Assembly: GCA_964577435.1 (NCBI GenBank)
Contig: CAZNZD010000013.1
Span: 1 to 33,305, forward strand
Source: MWDF01 sp964577435
Lineage (GTDB): Bacteria; Bacillota; DTU025; MWDF01
Length of the DNA stretch: 33,305 nucleotides
Direction: 5' to 3'
A program made the position numbers and the translations under genes. The notes below the pieces were generated by a model. That model was given only the letters and a program-made list of their open reading frames with translations. It was not told the origin of the DNA and searched no databases. This document shows positions 5,439 through 14,051 of this stretch, piece by piece. Position 1 is the stretch's first letter, and each line of letters opens with the position of its first letter.

Positions 5439-8400
5439 TTGCAGCTTCGCAGGCTTATCATAAACGGCTTCAAGACGTTTGCCGGAAAGTCCGAGTTCGA
5501 ATTCAGGGAAGGGATAACAGCTGTAGTCGGCCCCAACGGGTCCGGCAAGAGCAACCTTTCCGACGCAGTAAGATGGGTCCTTGGGGAGCAGAGCGCAAGA
5601 ATCCTGAGGGGCTCGTCCATGTCGGATGTCATCTTCTCAGGCACCAACCTGAAGAAACCCTCATCGATGGCGGAAGTGACCGCAGTCATAGACAACTCCG
5701 ACAGGGCGCTCGCCCTGGATTTCGACGAGCTGTCGGTGACACGGCGCGTTTACAGGGACGGCGAGAGCCAGTTCATGATAAATGGGGTCGAGTGCAGGCT
5801 TAAGGACATAACAGAGCTCTTCTCGGGGACGGGATTGGGCAAGGAGGCCTATGCGTCGATCGAGCAAGGCAAGGTTGATGCGATCATCTCATCCCAGCCG
5901 CAGGACAGAAGGGGCATCTTCGATGAGGCTTCGGGAATCCAGCGCTACAAGAACAGGAAGAGGGAGGCTGAAAGGAAGCTGGCCGACGTCGACGAGCGGA
6001 CAGAAAGGGCATCTGAGATGCTGGCCGACCTTGAGGAGAAGCAACCCTCGCTTACGGCGCAGGCGCTGGATGCCGAAAGGTACAAGGCGCTCTCAGAGGA
6101 GTCCAGGGGACTTGAGCTAAGGCTTATAAGCATAGAGGCCTCGGAGGCCCACCTGCGCAGTGAGAAGCATGAGAAGCTTCATGAAGCCAAGGTGGCGGAG
6201 AGGATGAGGCTTGAAGGCGAGATATCCCTGGCTGAAGCCGAAACCGAGGCTTCAAGGGTGAAGGCGGAGGAGCTTTCGATTCGAATCGACGGCATCAACG
6301 CAAGCTCCCAGGCTGCCTCAAGGGCTTCGATGCGTCATGAGATGAGGGGCTCCGAGCTGGGAAGCCAGATAGAATCAATACTGGCGGGCATAGCATCGGC
6401 CCAGGCCAGGGTAGAATCGCTTGAAGCCGAGCTTTCGTCCTCGTCGCTGAAGGCTGAGGAGCTATCCAGGTCCAGGTCGGCGCTTGAGGCCGGGCTTATG
6501 GAGGCGGAGAGCGGCATCAGGGGCGCAGAGAAAGGCAGAACCGAGCTGTTGCTACGAGCAGAGGGCGTCGAGCAAAGGCTCGAGGCATTCAGGGCCGAGC
6601 ACTTCGAGATTGCCTCTAGGGGAGCTTCTGCAAGGAATGCGCTCTCAAAGCTGAAGGATAGCGCTGCGACATGGGAAGCAAGAAGGCAGAGGTTGGAAGA
6701 CCAGCTGAAAGAGAAGGCAACGGAGCTATCCCGGGTAGCATCCGAGCAGGAGTCCTCGGAAGGGCGGCTCTGCGAGCTAAGGCTCCAGGAAGCGCTTAGG
6801 GCAGATGACCAGGCAAGGGCTGCTGCCTTGATTGCAGAGCAAAAACAGGCAGAGGAAGGGATGCATCGTGAGATAGGCCTTCTTAGGCAGGAGGAGGCCA
6901 AGCACGGCGCCATCCTAGGCGGGCTTATGAGCCTTGAGGCCGAGATGGAAGGCTACAGCGGCGCGGTCAAGGCGGTCTTCGCAGCCAGCAAGGCGGGGTC
7001 GCTAAAGGGCATCATAGGAACCGCCGGCGACTGCCTCAGAGTGCCTGCAGGCCTTGAGCTTGCGATAGAGAGCGCACTGGGGCAAAGGGTGAACGACGTC
7101 ATATGCGAGACGGCGGATCAAGCCTCAGATGCAGTTGAGCTACTAAAAAGGAGCAGGGCAGGGCGAGCCACATTCCTTCCGCTGGATGTGCTGGACCCGG
7201 GTCCGGAAAGAAGGGACGGCCGCCTTGAATCCTGCAGGGGTTTCATAGGTTACGCATCCGACCTGGTGGGATGCGAGCCGAGGCTTCGCCCGGCATTGAC
7301 CTACCTACTTGGCGGGACAGCTGTGTTCGAGACCCTTGACGACGCCATAAGCTCCCAGAGGAAGGGCATACGTCTCAGGTCGGTCACGCACGAAGGCGAG
7401 CTGGTAGCGGCGGCGGGTGCCATAACCGGAGGTCAGAGGAGGGAATCGGGGCAGTCCCTGCTGCTTCGGAAGGCCCGCATAAGGGAGCTTGAGGAAGCAA
7501 AGGCGAAACTCGCCGACGAACTGCGCCATAAGCTGTCGCTTCTTACTGAGGCCTCATCCCGCAGGCAGTCGTCAGAGAAGGATAGCCTCGGCCTTCTCAG
7601 GGAGCTTGAGGAGATAAGAACCAGGATGACTGAGGAGTCCTCCTTTCTAATAAAGGCAGGCGCATTGTCCTCTGCTCTCAGCTCCCAGGCTTCAGAGCTT
7701 GAGGCGGAACTTGCCATAATAGACGCTGAGTATCGGAGCTCGGCCGGGAAGATGGCGGAGCTCGCCGCCGAAATCGAAAGGGCTGAAGCCGACCTCCTGG
7801 CTCATGACACTTCAAACAGCGATGACAAGTCCGAGAAGGAGGAAGTCGCTGCCCTTGTTAAGGAGGCATCGGACAGGCTTACGGGCTTCCTGGTTCGTAA
7901 GGCCACCATCGAGGCAGACTTAAGGTCCGTCCTGAGGCAGGAGGCCGAGCACAGCGAGAGGGTCCTTCGCATGACTGACGAGATCGGCAGCCTTAGAGCC
8001 TCCTCAGTGAAGATGGAAGACCAGCTGGAACCGCTAAGGGCATCTCAGAGGCAGGAGGCTCAGGCAGCCGGGGAGTATGCGAAGCAGGCGGAGACATCGG
8101 CCCTTGAGCTGGAAGAGCTGCGAAAGAAGAGGGACGAGGCAGCGGCGCAGGCCCAGTCGTCCGAGCAGGCGGCGAAGTCGAAGCGCAGGAAGCTGCAGGC
8201 GGTGCAGGACTCGGAGGCGGCAGAGGCTGTGGAGACGGCAAGGGCCTCCGGGGAGTTTGCAATACTTTCATCCAAGCTGCAGAAGGACTTCGGAATCAGC
8301 TTCGACGAGCTTTCGGATGGGGATGAGGAGTTCGACAGGGTCGCCGCCGGCGCGAGGCTGGCTGAGATCAAAGAGGAGATAGGATTGCTCGGAAACCTGA

Positions 8401-9008
8401 ATCTTGCGGCCGCTGACGAACTTTCAGCACTCAAGGAACGAATCGCATTCATGAGAGGTCAGCTTGAGGACCTGTCCAAGGCCAGGACCTCGCTGGCACA
8501 GGTAGTCAGGGAAGCGGAGAGGACCGCAAGGAAGCAGTTCGTGGAGATGTTCGAGGCGATAAGGGGGAATTTCAAGGAGACCTTCGCAAGGCTGTTTGCC
8601 GGAGGCACGGCCGACATCGTCCTGGTAGACGAGGATGAGCCGCTGGAAAGCGGGATCGAGATAATATGCAGGCCGCCAGGAAAGAAGCTGTCCCAGCTCT
8701 CCCTTCTATCCGGAGGGGAGAAGGCGCTTGCCGCCATAGCGCTCATCTTCTCCTTCCTTAAGGCAAGGCCGGCTCCCTTCTGCATACTAGACGAGATAGA
8801 CGCCGCCCTGGACGATGCGAACATAGACAGATTCAGGGAGCTGGTACAGGAGTATTCGGCGGACAGCCAGATGATTATCATCAGCCACAGAAGAAGGACT
8901 ATGGAGGCCGCTCAGCGCGTATACGGGGTTACCATGGAGGACACCGGCATATCGAAGGCGATCTGCGTGGACATATCCGAAATAATGTTCCGGGAGGGAA
9001 TGATCTGA
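5439..9008 (+). CDS. smc: Chromosome segregation ATPase SMC
   Basis: Condensin core subunit that loops and compacts DNA with ScpA and ScpB. The 1189 residues are full length. Walker A GPNGSGKS is at residues 31-38, and the Q-loop region (LGEQSARILRG) follows. Two long Glu/Ala/Ser/Arg-rich coiled-coil arms flank a hinge at about 505-660 (GYSGAVKAVF, IGTAGDCLRVP, ALGQRVNDVI). The ABC signature LSGGEKA (1090-1096) and Walker B CILDEID (about 1114-1120) close the head. The start is TTG 5439 behind a near-perfect GGAGGTGG (5427-5434). The stop overlaps the ftsY start (TGATG at 9006-9010), so the two are translationally coupled. The scpA and scpB genes are not in the window. Confidence 0.97.
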   Translation: MQLRRLIINGFKTFAGKSEFEFREGITAVVGPNGSGKSNLSDAVRWVLGEQSARILRGSSMSDVIFSGTNLKKPSSMAEVTAVIDNSDRALALDFDELSVTRRVYRDGESQFMINGVECRLKDITELFSGTGLGKEAYASIEQGKVDAIISSQPQDRRGIFDEASGIQRYKNRKREAERKLADVDERTERASEMLADLEEKQPSLTAQALDAERYKALSEESRGLELRLISIEASEAHLRSEKHEKLHEAKVAERMRLEGEISLAEAETEASRVKAEELSIRIDGINASSQAASRASMRHEMRGSELGSQIESILAGIASAQARVESLEAELSSSSLKAEELSRSRSALEAGLMEAESGIRGAEKGRTELLLRAEGVEQRLEAFRAEHFEIASRGASARNALSKLKDSAATWEARRQRLEDQLKEKATELSRVASEQESSEGRLCELRLQEALRADDQARAAALIAEQKQAEEGMHREIGLLRQEEAKHGAILGGLMSLEAEMEGYSGAVKAVFAASKAGSLKGIIGTAGDCLRVPAGLELAIESALGQRVNDVICETADQASDAVELLKRSRAGRATFLPLDVLDPGPERRDGRLESCRGFIGYASDLVGCEPRLRPALTYLLGGTAVFETLDDAISSQRKGIRLRSVTHEGELVAAAGAITGGQRRESGQSLLLRKARIRELEEAKAKLADELRHKLSLLTEASSRRQSSEKDSLGLLRELEEIRTRMTEESSFLIKAGALSSALSSQASELEAELAIIDAEYRSSAGKMAELAAEIERAEADLLAHDTSNSDDKSEKEEVAALVKEASDRLTGFLVRKATIEADLRSVLRQEAEHSERVLRMTDEIGSLRASSVKMEDQLEPLRASQRQEAQAAGEYAKQAETSALELEELRKKRDEAAAQAQSSEQAAKSKRRKLQAVQDSEAAEAVETARASGEFAILSSKLQKDFGISFDELSDGDEEFDRVAAGARLAEIKEEIGLLGNLNLAAADELSALKERIAFMRGQLEDLSKARTSLAQVVREAERTARKQFVEMFEAIRGNFKETFARLFAGGTADIVLVDEDEPLESGIEIICRPPGKKLSQLSLLSGGEKALAAIALIFSFLKARPAPFCILDEIDAALDDANIDRFRELVQEYSADSQMIIISHRRRTMEAAQRVYGVTMEDTGISKAICVDISEIMFREGMI

Positions 9009-9913
9009 TGGGTTTGTTCGGAATGATAGCGAAGGGCCTTCAGAAGACCAAAGAGGCCCTTTCGCAGAAGATAAGCGAGGTATTCGCCGGAAGGCAGAGC
9101 ATAGGCAAGGAGGACCTCGAGGAGCTCGAGGCGATATTGATTCAGGCCGACCTTGGCCACGAAACGACAGAGAAAGTCCTGGCATCGCTTAAGGACAGGA
9201 TGGACAAGGGAGGTTCCCCCGACAGGCAATACCTGCAGCAGCTGATCTCGACGATTGTCGCGGAGAAGCTGAGCTCAATCGAAGACTCGTTGGAAGCAGG
9301 CTCCAAGCCACATGTGATCATAGTGCTAGGGGTCAACGGCACGGGCAAGACGACCTCATGCGGCAAGCTTGCCTATATGCTATCCAGGGAGGGCAACAAA
9401 GTGATGCTGGCAGCCGCAGATACCTTCAGGGCGGCCGCAATAGAGCAGCTAGAGGTGTGGGCGAAAAGGTCCGGCTCCGAGATGATAAGGCACAAGGAGG
9501 GCTCCGACCCTTCCGCAGTGGCGTTCGATGCCTGCGCCGCGGCGCTTAACCGCAATTCCGACTATCTGATAATAGACACCGCCGGAAGGCTTCATACAAA
9601 AAGCAACCTCATGGAGGAGCTGAAGAAAGTATACAGGGTGGTGAGCTCGAAGATAGCGGGCGCTCCGCACGAGGTTCTTCTCGTAATGGACGCCACAACC
9701 GGGCAAAACGGCCTCGCACAGGCCAGGGAGTTCAACAAGGCCGTGCCTTTGACGGGCATAGTGCTGACCAAGCTCGACGGCACAGCCAAGGGAGGGATTG
9801 TCCTTTCGGTGATGGAGGAGCTTAAAGTGCCGGTAAGGTATGTGGGGATAGGGGAGGGGGCGGAGGATCTGAGGCCGTTCGATCCCGAGGAATTCTCCGC
9901 GGGCCTTTTCTGA
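9008..9913 (+). CDS. ftsY: Signal recognition particle receptor FtsY
   Basis: SRP GTPase that docks ribosome-nascent-chain-Ffh complexes at the membrane and Sec translocon. The 301 residues form a short FtsY with no long acidic A domain. An N-domain helical bundle (1-90) is followed by the NG GTPase: G1 GVNGTGKTTSCGK (from about residue 108), the insertion-box region DTFRAAAIEQLEVW, G3 DTAGRLHTKSNL, G4 TKLDGTAKGG and the C-terminal VGIGEGAEDLRPFDPEEF. The basic, hydrophobic first 20 residues (GLFGMIAKGLQKTKEAL) are the likely lipid-contact helix. ATG 9008 overlaps the smc stop, with GGGAGGG at 8993-8999 as ribosome binding site. Its partner Ffh is encoded about 440 bases downstream under a separate promoter. 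Confidence 0.97.
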   Translation: MGLFGMIAKGLQKTKEALSQKISEVFAGRQSIGKEDLEELEAILIQADLGHETTEKVLASLKDRMDKGGSPDRQYLQQLISTIVAEKLSSIEDSLEAGSKPHVIIVLGVNGTGKTTSCGKLAYMLSREGNKVMLAAADTFRAAAIEQLEVWAKRSGSEMIRHKEGSDPSAVAFDACAAALNRNSDYLIIDTAGRLHTKSNLMEELKKVYRVVSSKIAGAPHEVLLVMDATTGQNGLAQAREFNKAVPLTGIVLTKLDGTAKGGIVLSVMEELKVPVRYVGIGEGAEDLRPFDPEEFSAGLF

Positions 9914-9920
9914 TCTATGG

Positions 9921-9949
9921 TTGACTTGAAGCCCCAAGCCGTTTATAAT
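9921..9949 (+). promoter_or_regulatory. Sigma-A-type promoter for ylxM-ffh
   Basis: TTGACT (9921-9926) and a perfect TATAAT (9944-9949) are spaced by 17 bases in the 77-base gap after ftsY. Transcription would start near 9956. It separates the SRP/ribosome maturation genes from the smc-ftsY transcript. Confidence 0.8.
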
Positions 9950-9990
9950 CCGAATGTCAAGCTAATTGGTTGACACCTATGGAGGCGAAG

Positions 9991-10353
9991 ATGCTCGAGA
10001 AGCTCCTGAGAGTCAATCGTCTGCTGGAACTGTACTCCGGGCTGCTAACCGAGAGGCACGCAAGGATCACGGAGTATTACTACGTAGACAACCTGAGCCT
10101 GGGCGAGATTGCTGAAATCGAGGGTATAAGCAGGCAGGCCGTGCATGACGGCATCGAAAGGTCTGTCGAGGTCATGGAGCAGGCAGACTCTGCTATCGGC
10201 CTTGTAGCTAAGACCGAAAGGCTAGCCGGCATAGCGGAGTGCTTGTCGAAGGTTGCGTATGATGATGTGCCTGACGCGAAAGACGTCAGGGAGAAGATAA
10301 AGCAACTGGCGGAGAGGCTCAGCGAAGAGATTCAATCCGGAGGGAAGAGCTGA
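9991..10353 (+). CDS. ylxM: YlxM/p13-like DNA-binding protein
   Basis: Small helix-turn-helix protein (120 residues) encoded before ffh in Bacillota. In Streptococcus it interacts with SRP components and modulates Ffh-FtsY activity. The family N-terminus (MLEKLLRVNRLLELYSGLLT) is followed by TEYYYVDNLSLGEIAEIEG and ISRQAVHDGIERS, a sigma-70 region 4-like HTH at about residues 38-65, and a charged C-terminal helix. In-frame TTG 9970 and ATG 9979 lie upstream. ATG 9991 is chosen because GGAGG sits at 9981-9985 with ideal spacing and the family starts there. The stop overlaps the ffh start (TGATG), so the pair is coupled. Confidence 0.9.
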   Translation: MLEKLLRVNRLLELYSGLLTERHARITEYYYVDNLSLGEIAEIEGISRQAVHDGIERSVEVMEQADSAIGLVAKTERLAGIAECLSKVAYDDVPDAKDVREKIKQLAERLSEEIQSGGKS

Positions 10354-11690
10354 TGGCGTTCGAAGGACTAAGCGACAAGCTCCAGTCGATCCTAAAAAAG
10401 CTTAAGGGTCACGGGAAGCTTACCGACAAGGAGATAGACGCGGCCTTGAAGGAGGTGCGCATTGCCCTTCTTGAGGCTGACGTCAACTTCAAGGTAGTCA
10501 AGCAGTTCACCGAGAAAGTCCGCCAAAGGGCCACCGGGTCCGAGGTCATGGAAAGCCTTACTCCTGCCCAGCAGGTAATAAAAATCGTACATGAAGAGCT
10601 TGTCGAGCTCATGGGAAAGGCGGCCAGCAGGATAGAATCGTCCCCCAACCCGCCCACTGTCATATTGATGGCGGGGCTTCAGGGTTCCGGCAAGACGACG
10701 ACTTCGGCGAAACTGGCCAACCTGCTGAGGAAGAGCAACGGCAGAAGGCCACTTCTTGTAGCCTGCGACACCAGGAGGCCCGCCGCCGTAAAGCAGCTGG
10801 AGGTACTCGGAAAGCAGATAGACGTGCCTGTGTTCCACATCGAGGGCCAGAGCGCGGAGGCTATCGCGAAGGCCGCAGTAGACGGCGCCCTTAAGATGGG
10901 CAGGGACCTCGTCATAATCGACACTGCAGGTAGGCTCCACATAGACGAGGAGCTCATGCAGGAGATAGAGAGGGTCAAGAAGGCCACCGAGCCCGATGAG
11001 ATCCTGCTTGTCGTCGACGCGATGACTGGCCAGGATTCGGTGAATGTCGCGAAAGCATTCCAAGAGCGGCTGGATATAACAGGAGTCATCCTCACCAAGC
11101 TGGACGGAGACGCCAGAGGAGGCGCGGCGCTTTCCGTGAGGGCGGTAACCGGCAAACCCATCAAGTTCGTGGGCGTAGGCGAGAAGATGGACGGCATAGA
11201 AGCCTTCCATCCCGACAGGATGGCATCGAGGATACTCGGCATGGGCGACATCCTTACCGTCATCGAAAAGGCCCAGGAGAGCTTCGACGCCGATCAGGCG
11301 AAGAAGATGGAGGCCAAGCTCAGAAAGCAGGAGTTCACCTTCGACGACTTCCTCATGCAGCTGAAGGAGCTGAAGAAGATGGGCCCGCTCAATGAGGTCC
11401 TCGCCATGATACCCGGCATATCCGGCAAGATGAAGCAGCTTAAGGACGTTAACGTGGACGAGAGGCAGTTTGCGCGGGTCGAGGCGATAATATGCTCCAT
11501 GACCAAGCTGGAGCGCCGCAGGCCGGACATCATAGATTCTTCCAGGAAGAAGCGAATCGCCGCAGGCAGCGGGACGCGCGTGCAGGATGTGAACTCCCTT
11601 CTCAAGCAGTATGAGGAGACGAAGAAGATGATGAAAAGGGCATTCGCGATGGGCGGCAAGTCCAGGATGCGCATGCCTGGGATATTCTAG
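10353..11690 (+). CDS. ffh: Signal recognition particle protein Ffh (SRP54)
   Basis: GTPase that binds 4.5S/6S SRP RNA and the signal sequences of nascent membrane proteins and hands them to FtsY. The 445 residues contain the N domain (1-100, MAFEGLSDKLQSILKKLKG), the G domain with G1 GLQGSGKTTTSAKLA (from about 107), DTRRPAAVKQLEVL, DTAGRLHIDEEL, TKLDGDARGGAALS and VGVGEKMDGIEAFHPDRMA, then a methionine-rich M domain (about 305-445) ending KKMMKRAFAMGGKSRMRMP. ATG 10353 overlaps the ylxM stop with GGAGGGAAG just before it. No SRP RNA gene is recognisable in the window. rpsP follows 24 bases later. Confidence 0.98.
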   Translation: MAFEGLSDKLQSILKKLKGHGKLTDKEIDAALKEVRIALLEADVNFKVVKQFTEKVRQRATGSEVMESLTPAQQVIKIVHEELVELMGKAASRIESSPNPPTVILMAGLQGSGKTTTSAKLANLLRKSNGRRPLLVACDTRRPAAVKQLEVLGKQIDVPVFHIEGQSAEAIAKAAVDGALKMGRDLVIIDTAGRLHIDEELMQEIERVKKATEPDEILLVVDAMTGQDSVNVAKAFQERLDITGVILTKLDGDARGGAALSVRAVTGKPIKFVGVGEKMDGIEAFHPDRMASRILGMGDILTVIEKAQESFDADQAKKMEAKLRKQEFTFDDFLMQLKELKKMGPLNEVLAMIPGISGKMKQLKDVNVDERQFARVEAIICSMTKLERRRPDIIDSSRKKRIAAGSGTRVQDVNSLLKQYEETKKMMKRAFAMGGKSRMRMPGIF

Positions 11691-11714
11691 TAACACCATC
11701 GAGGAGGAAAGAAA

Positions 11715-11957
11715 ATGGCAGTAAAGGTAAGGCTCACGAGGACAGGAAGCAACAAGCAGGCAAGCTACAGGGTGGTAGTGTCCGACTCAAGGTCGCCCAG
11801 GGATGGTCGCTTCATCGAGATAATCGGCCATTACAACCCCAGGATGAAGCCGGCTGAGATCGTCATCGACGCAGAGAGGCTTAAGGCATGGATTTCCAAG
11901 GGTGCGCAGCCTACGGATTCGGTGAAGATGCTCATGAAGACCGCAGGCATAGAGTAA
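11715..11957 (+). CDS. rpsP: 30S ribosomal protein S16
   Basis: Small-subunit assembly protein of 80 residues. The family blocks VKVRLTRTGSNKQASYRVVV, SRSPRDGRFIEIIGHYNP and the C-terminal AWISKGAQPTDSV are all present. ATG 11715 has GAGGAGGAAAG upstream (11701-11711). It lies in the ffh-rpsP-khpA-rimM-trmD block that links S16 supply with late 30S maturation. Confidence 0.98.
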   Translation: MAVKVRLTRTGSNKQASYRVVVSDSRSPRDGRFIEIIGHYNPRMKPAEIVIDAERLKAWISKGAQPTDSVKMLMKTAGIE

Positions 11958-11975
11958 CCCGGAAGGGGAATCGAC

Positions 11976-12236
11976 ATGGCAGCTAGAGGTAGATCGCGCC
12001 TTAAGGACGTAGTGGACTACACCGTTAGAAGCCTTGTGCGGGAGCCGGAAGGAGTTCAGGTCCGGGAGATCTGGAACTCCGATGACGACTTGGTCCTCAA
12101 GGTCACGACCGAGCAGCCCGACATGGGCAAGGTCATAGGCAAGCAGGGAAGGATCGCAAAGGCCATACGCTACATAGCGAAGGCCCAGGCGGTCAAGGAA
12201 GACGTCAAGGTCACAGTCGACATCGTCGAGAGGTGA
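11976..12236 (+). CDS. khpA: KH-domain RNA-binding protein KhpA (YlqC)
   Basis: Single KH-domain protein (86 residues) that in Streptococcus and other Gram-positives forms a complex with KhpB/Jag and binds RNAs linked to cell division. The type II KH loop GKQG is at residues 55-58 inside DMGKVIGKQGRIAKAIR. The start of the family (LKDVVDYTVRSLV) is at residues 9-21. ATG 11976 follows GGAAGGGG (11961-11968) and lies 18 bases after rpsP. rimM begins 4 bases after its stop. Confidence 0.93.
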   Translation: MAARGRSRLKDVVDYTVRSLVREPEGVQVREIWNSDDDLVLKVTTEQPDMGKVIGKQGRIAKAIRYIAKAQAVKEDVKVTVDIVER

Positions 12237-12240
12237 CGCG

Positions 12241-12747
12241 ATGCTAATCGCGGTAGGCAAGGTACGTGCTCCGCACGGGCTGAAAGGCCATATCAAGGTC
12301 GAGGCGCTTTCAGGAAGCCCGGGTTTCCTTAATGGCCTCGACTATGTCTTCATAGGCGAGAGCTCCGAGAAGGTAACAAGAAGGCGCATCGAAGGCTTGA
12401 AAGGCGTGGTCGGCTCAAACGCCATAATCAAGCTTGAGGGCATAGATTCGCCCGAGGAAGCTGACAGCCAGCGCGCAAGCTTCCTATTCCTCGAGGAAGA
12501 CGGGCTTCCTGAGCTTCCCGATGACACCTTCTACAGCTACAGGCTTGAGGGCATGGAGGTCATAAGCACCGAAGGGAAGCATCTGGGCAGGGTCGTCCGT
12601 GTGGAGAGCTACCCGGCAAACGACTGCCTCGCCGTGCTTGGCATGGACGGAAGGGAGTTCCTTGTGCCTGCGGTGAAGGATATAGTCAAGTCGGTCGATG
12701 TGCAGAACAAAAGGATCACGGTCGAGGACCGCGCGGGGCTAAGGTGA
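12241..12747 (+). CDS. rimM: 16S rRNA processing protein RimM
   Basis: Assembly factor that binds S19 and helps mature the 30S head domain. The 168 residues have the N-terminal RimM beta barrel (IAVGKVRAPHGLKGHIKVEA) and a C-terminal PRC barrel starting near DDTFYSYRLEGMEVI and ending FLVPAVKDIVKSVDVQNKRI. ATG 12241 follows GAGAGGTGA at the khpA end. Its stop lies just before the trmD start, and the trmD ribosome binding site is inside the rimM tail. Confidence 0.95.
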   Translation: MLIAVGKVRAPHGLKGHIKVEALSGSPGFLNGLDYVFIGESSEKVTRRRIEGLKGVVGSNAIIKLEGIDSPEEADSQRASFLFLEEDGLPELPDDTFYSYRLEGMEVISTEGKHLGRVVRVESYPANDCLAVLGMDGREFLVPAVKDIVKSVDVQNKRITVEDRAGLR

Positions 12748-12752
12748 CGGGG

Positions 12753-13529
12753 ATGAGATTCGACATCCTTACGCTTTTTCCGGGCATGTTCGGCGGGTTC
12801 ATCGGCGAAAGCATACTTGGTAACGCCTGTCAGCAGGGGTTGATATCCATACAGCTGACTAACATCAGGGACTTCGCGGCAGGAAGGCACAAGGTGACCG
12901 ACGACTACTCCTTCGGCGGAGGATGCGGAATGGTGATGAAGGCCGAGCCGATCGCCCTGGCGATAGAAAGCGCCCTTTCACAGGCCGGCGCCAATTGCGC
13001 TAGAGTCATCCTGACCAGCCCTCAGGGAAGGCGGTTCTCGCAGGAGGACGCAGTAAGGTTTTCGGGATACGGACAGCTGGTGATAGTGTGCGGCCACTAT
13101 GAGGGAGTGGACGAAAGGGTGTCATCCCTCGTCGACGAGGAGATCTCTGTGGGGGATTTCGTGCTCACCGGCGGGGAAGTGCCCGCAATGGCCATAGTCG
13201 ATGCAGTATCAAGGATGATACCCGGGGTGCTCGGACATGAGATGAGCGCACCGTCCGATTCGTTTTTCAGCGGCCTTCTGGATTATCCGCACTATACAAG
13301 GCCGAGGATCTGGCGGGGCATCCCCGTGCCCGAAGTCCTTCTCTCCGGGGACCACGAGAAGATAAGGACCTTCAGAAGGAGGCTTTCGCTGGAGCGCACG
13401 CGGGAGAGAAGGCCGGACCTATTCGAGAAGGCCGACCTAACCGAGGAGGACCGCCAGATGCTATACGGCATTACGAAGCCAAAAAGGAAGCGCAGGAGAA
13501 ATGCGGGCGGCGAATCGAAAACCGACTGA
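12753..13529 (+). CDS. trmD: tRNA (guanine-N1)-methyltransferase TrmD
   Basis: SAM-dependent trefoil-knot (SPOUT) enzyme that methylates G37 next to the anticodon to prevent frameshifting. The 258 residues start with the canonical MRFDILTLFPGMF. Family blocks include DDYSFGGGCGMVMK, VIVCGHYEGVDERV, SVGDFVLTGGEVPAMAIVDA (SAM knot), LLDYPHYTRP and VPEVLLSGDHEKI. A GTG at 12744 is in frame, but ATG 12753 fits the family start and has AAGGTGA (12741-12747) at proper spacing. The C-terminus adds a short basic tail (KPKRKRRR). rplS follows after a 96-base gap with its own promoter. Confidence 0.97.
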   Translation: MRFDILTLFPGMFGGFIGESILGNACQQGLISIQLTNIRDFAAGRHKVTDDYSFGGGCGMVMKAEPIALAIESALSQAGANCARVILTSPQGRRFSQEDAVRFSGYGQLVIVCGHYEGVDERVSSLVDEEISVGDFVLTGGEVPAMAIVDAVSRMIPGVLGHEMSAPSDSFFSGLLDYPHYTRPRIWRGIPVPEVLLSGDHEKIRTFRRRLSLERTRERRPDLFEKADLTEEDRQMLYGITKPKRKRRRNAGGESKTD

Positions 13530-13532
13530 CTA

Positions 13533-13561
13533 TTGCATAAACCGACTCCAGGTGGTATATT
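13533..13561 (+). promoter_or_regulatory. Sigma-A-type promoter upstream of rplS
   Basis: TTGCAT (13533-13538) and TATATT (13556-13561) are separated by 17 bases, in the gap between trmD and rplS. Transcription would start near 13568, leaving a leader of about 58 bases. Confidence 0.6.
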
Positions 13562-13575
13562 TCTAATGTTAATAC

Positions 13576-13609
13576 GGACGGTCCTCTGAGCAAGCCCTCA
13601 CGAACGTCT
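13576..13609 (+). promoter_or_regulatory. Possible folded leader of rplS
   Basis: GGACG (13576-13580) can pair with CGTCT (13605-13609), enclosing a second stem TGAG (13587-13590) with CTCA (13597-13600). An L19 leader that binds its own protein is known upstream of rplS in Bacillus-type bacteria. Whether this short element is related cannot be told by eye. Confidence 0.3.
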
Positions 13610-13625
13610 ATGAATGAGGTGCGAG

Positions 13626-13973
13626 ATGAACCTGTTGCAGGAAATCGAAAGGCTTCAGCTTAAAACCGACATACCCAGCTTCCGCCCCGGCGACACCGTC
13701 AAGGTGCACGCCAAGATCAAGGAAGGCGCACGTGAAAGGATCCAGATCTTCGAGGGTACAGTGATCGCAAGGGCAGGTGCCAGCGTCGGCGAGACGTTCA
13801 CCGTCCGTAAGTCATCATCCGGAATCGGCGTGGAGAGGATATTCCCCCTTCACTCGCCCAACATCGAGAAGATCGAAGTCGTAAAGTATGGCGCGGTCCG
13901 CAGGGCGAAGCTGTATTACCTCCGGGGAAGAACCGGAAAGTCCGCGAAGGTGCGCGAGCGCAAGCGCTCATAG
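13626..13973 (+). CDS. rplS: 50S ribosomal protein L19
   Basis: Large-subunit protein at the 30S-50S interface, 115 residues. The family start MNLLQEIERLQLKTDIPSFR is followed by PGDTVKVHAKI, IQIFEGTVIAR, FTVRKSSSGIGVERIFPLHS and the basic end YYLRGRTGKSAKVRERK. ATGs at 13610 and 13614 lie upstream, and the latter is in frame, but ATG 13626 has GAGGTG just ahead and matches the family start. It appears to be its own transcription unit, with promoter 13533-13561 and a hairpin after the stop. Confidence 0.97.
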   Translation: MNLLQEIERLQLKTDIPSFRPGDTVKVHAKIKEGARERIQIFEGTVIARAGASVGETFTVRKSSSGIGVERIFPLHSPNIEKIEVVKYGAVRRAKLYYLRGRTGKSAKVRERKRS

Positions 13974-14004
13974 CAAGCGCGGCGCAGCATAATGAAGCAT
14001 CAAG

Positions 14005-14034
14005 AAGCCGTGCCGTGAAGGTGCGGCTTTCTCA
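14005..14034 (+). terminator. Terminator-like hairpin after rplS
   Basis: AAGCCGTGCC (14005-14014) pairs with GGTGCGGCTT (14020-14029) over 10 base pairs, including two G-U pairs, around a GTGAA loop. TTCTC follows. The U-tract is short and interrupted, so termination may be partial, letting some transcripts run into rbgA. No separate promoter for rbgA was found. Confidence 0.6.
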
Positions 14035-14051
14035 TTCGGGGAGGTGTGACG

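Noticed and set aside
9970..9975. Second TTGACA box before ylxM
   Set aside because: No -10 box at the right distance; it overlaps the alternative TTG start. The pair 9921-9949 is far better.
10392..11699. Open frame of 435 codons on the - strand opposite ffh
   Set aside because: Covers ffh almost exactly, rich in Leu/His/Tyr as expected for reverse complements of AGG/GAG-rich coding DNA; not a real gene.
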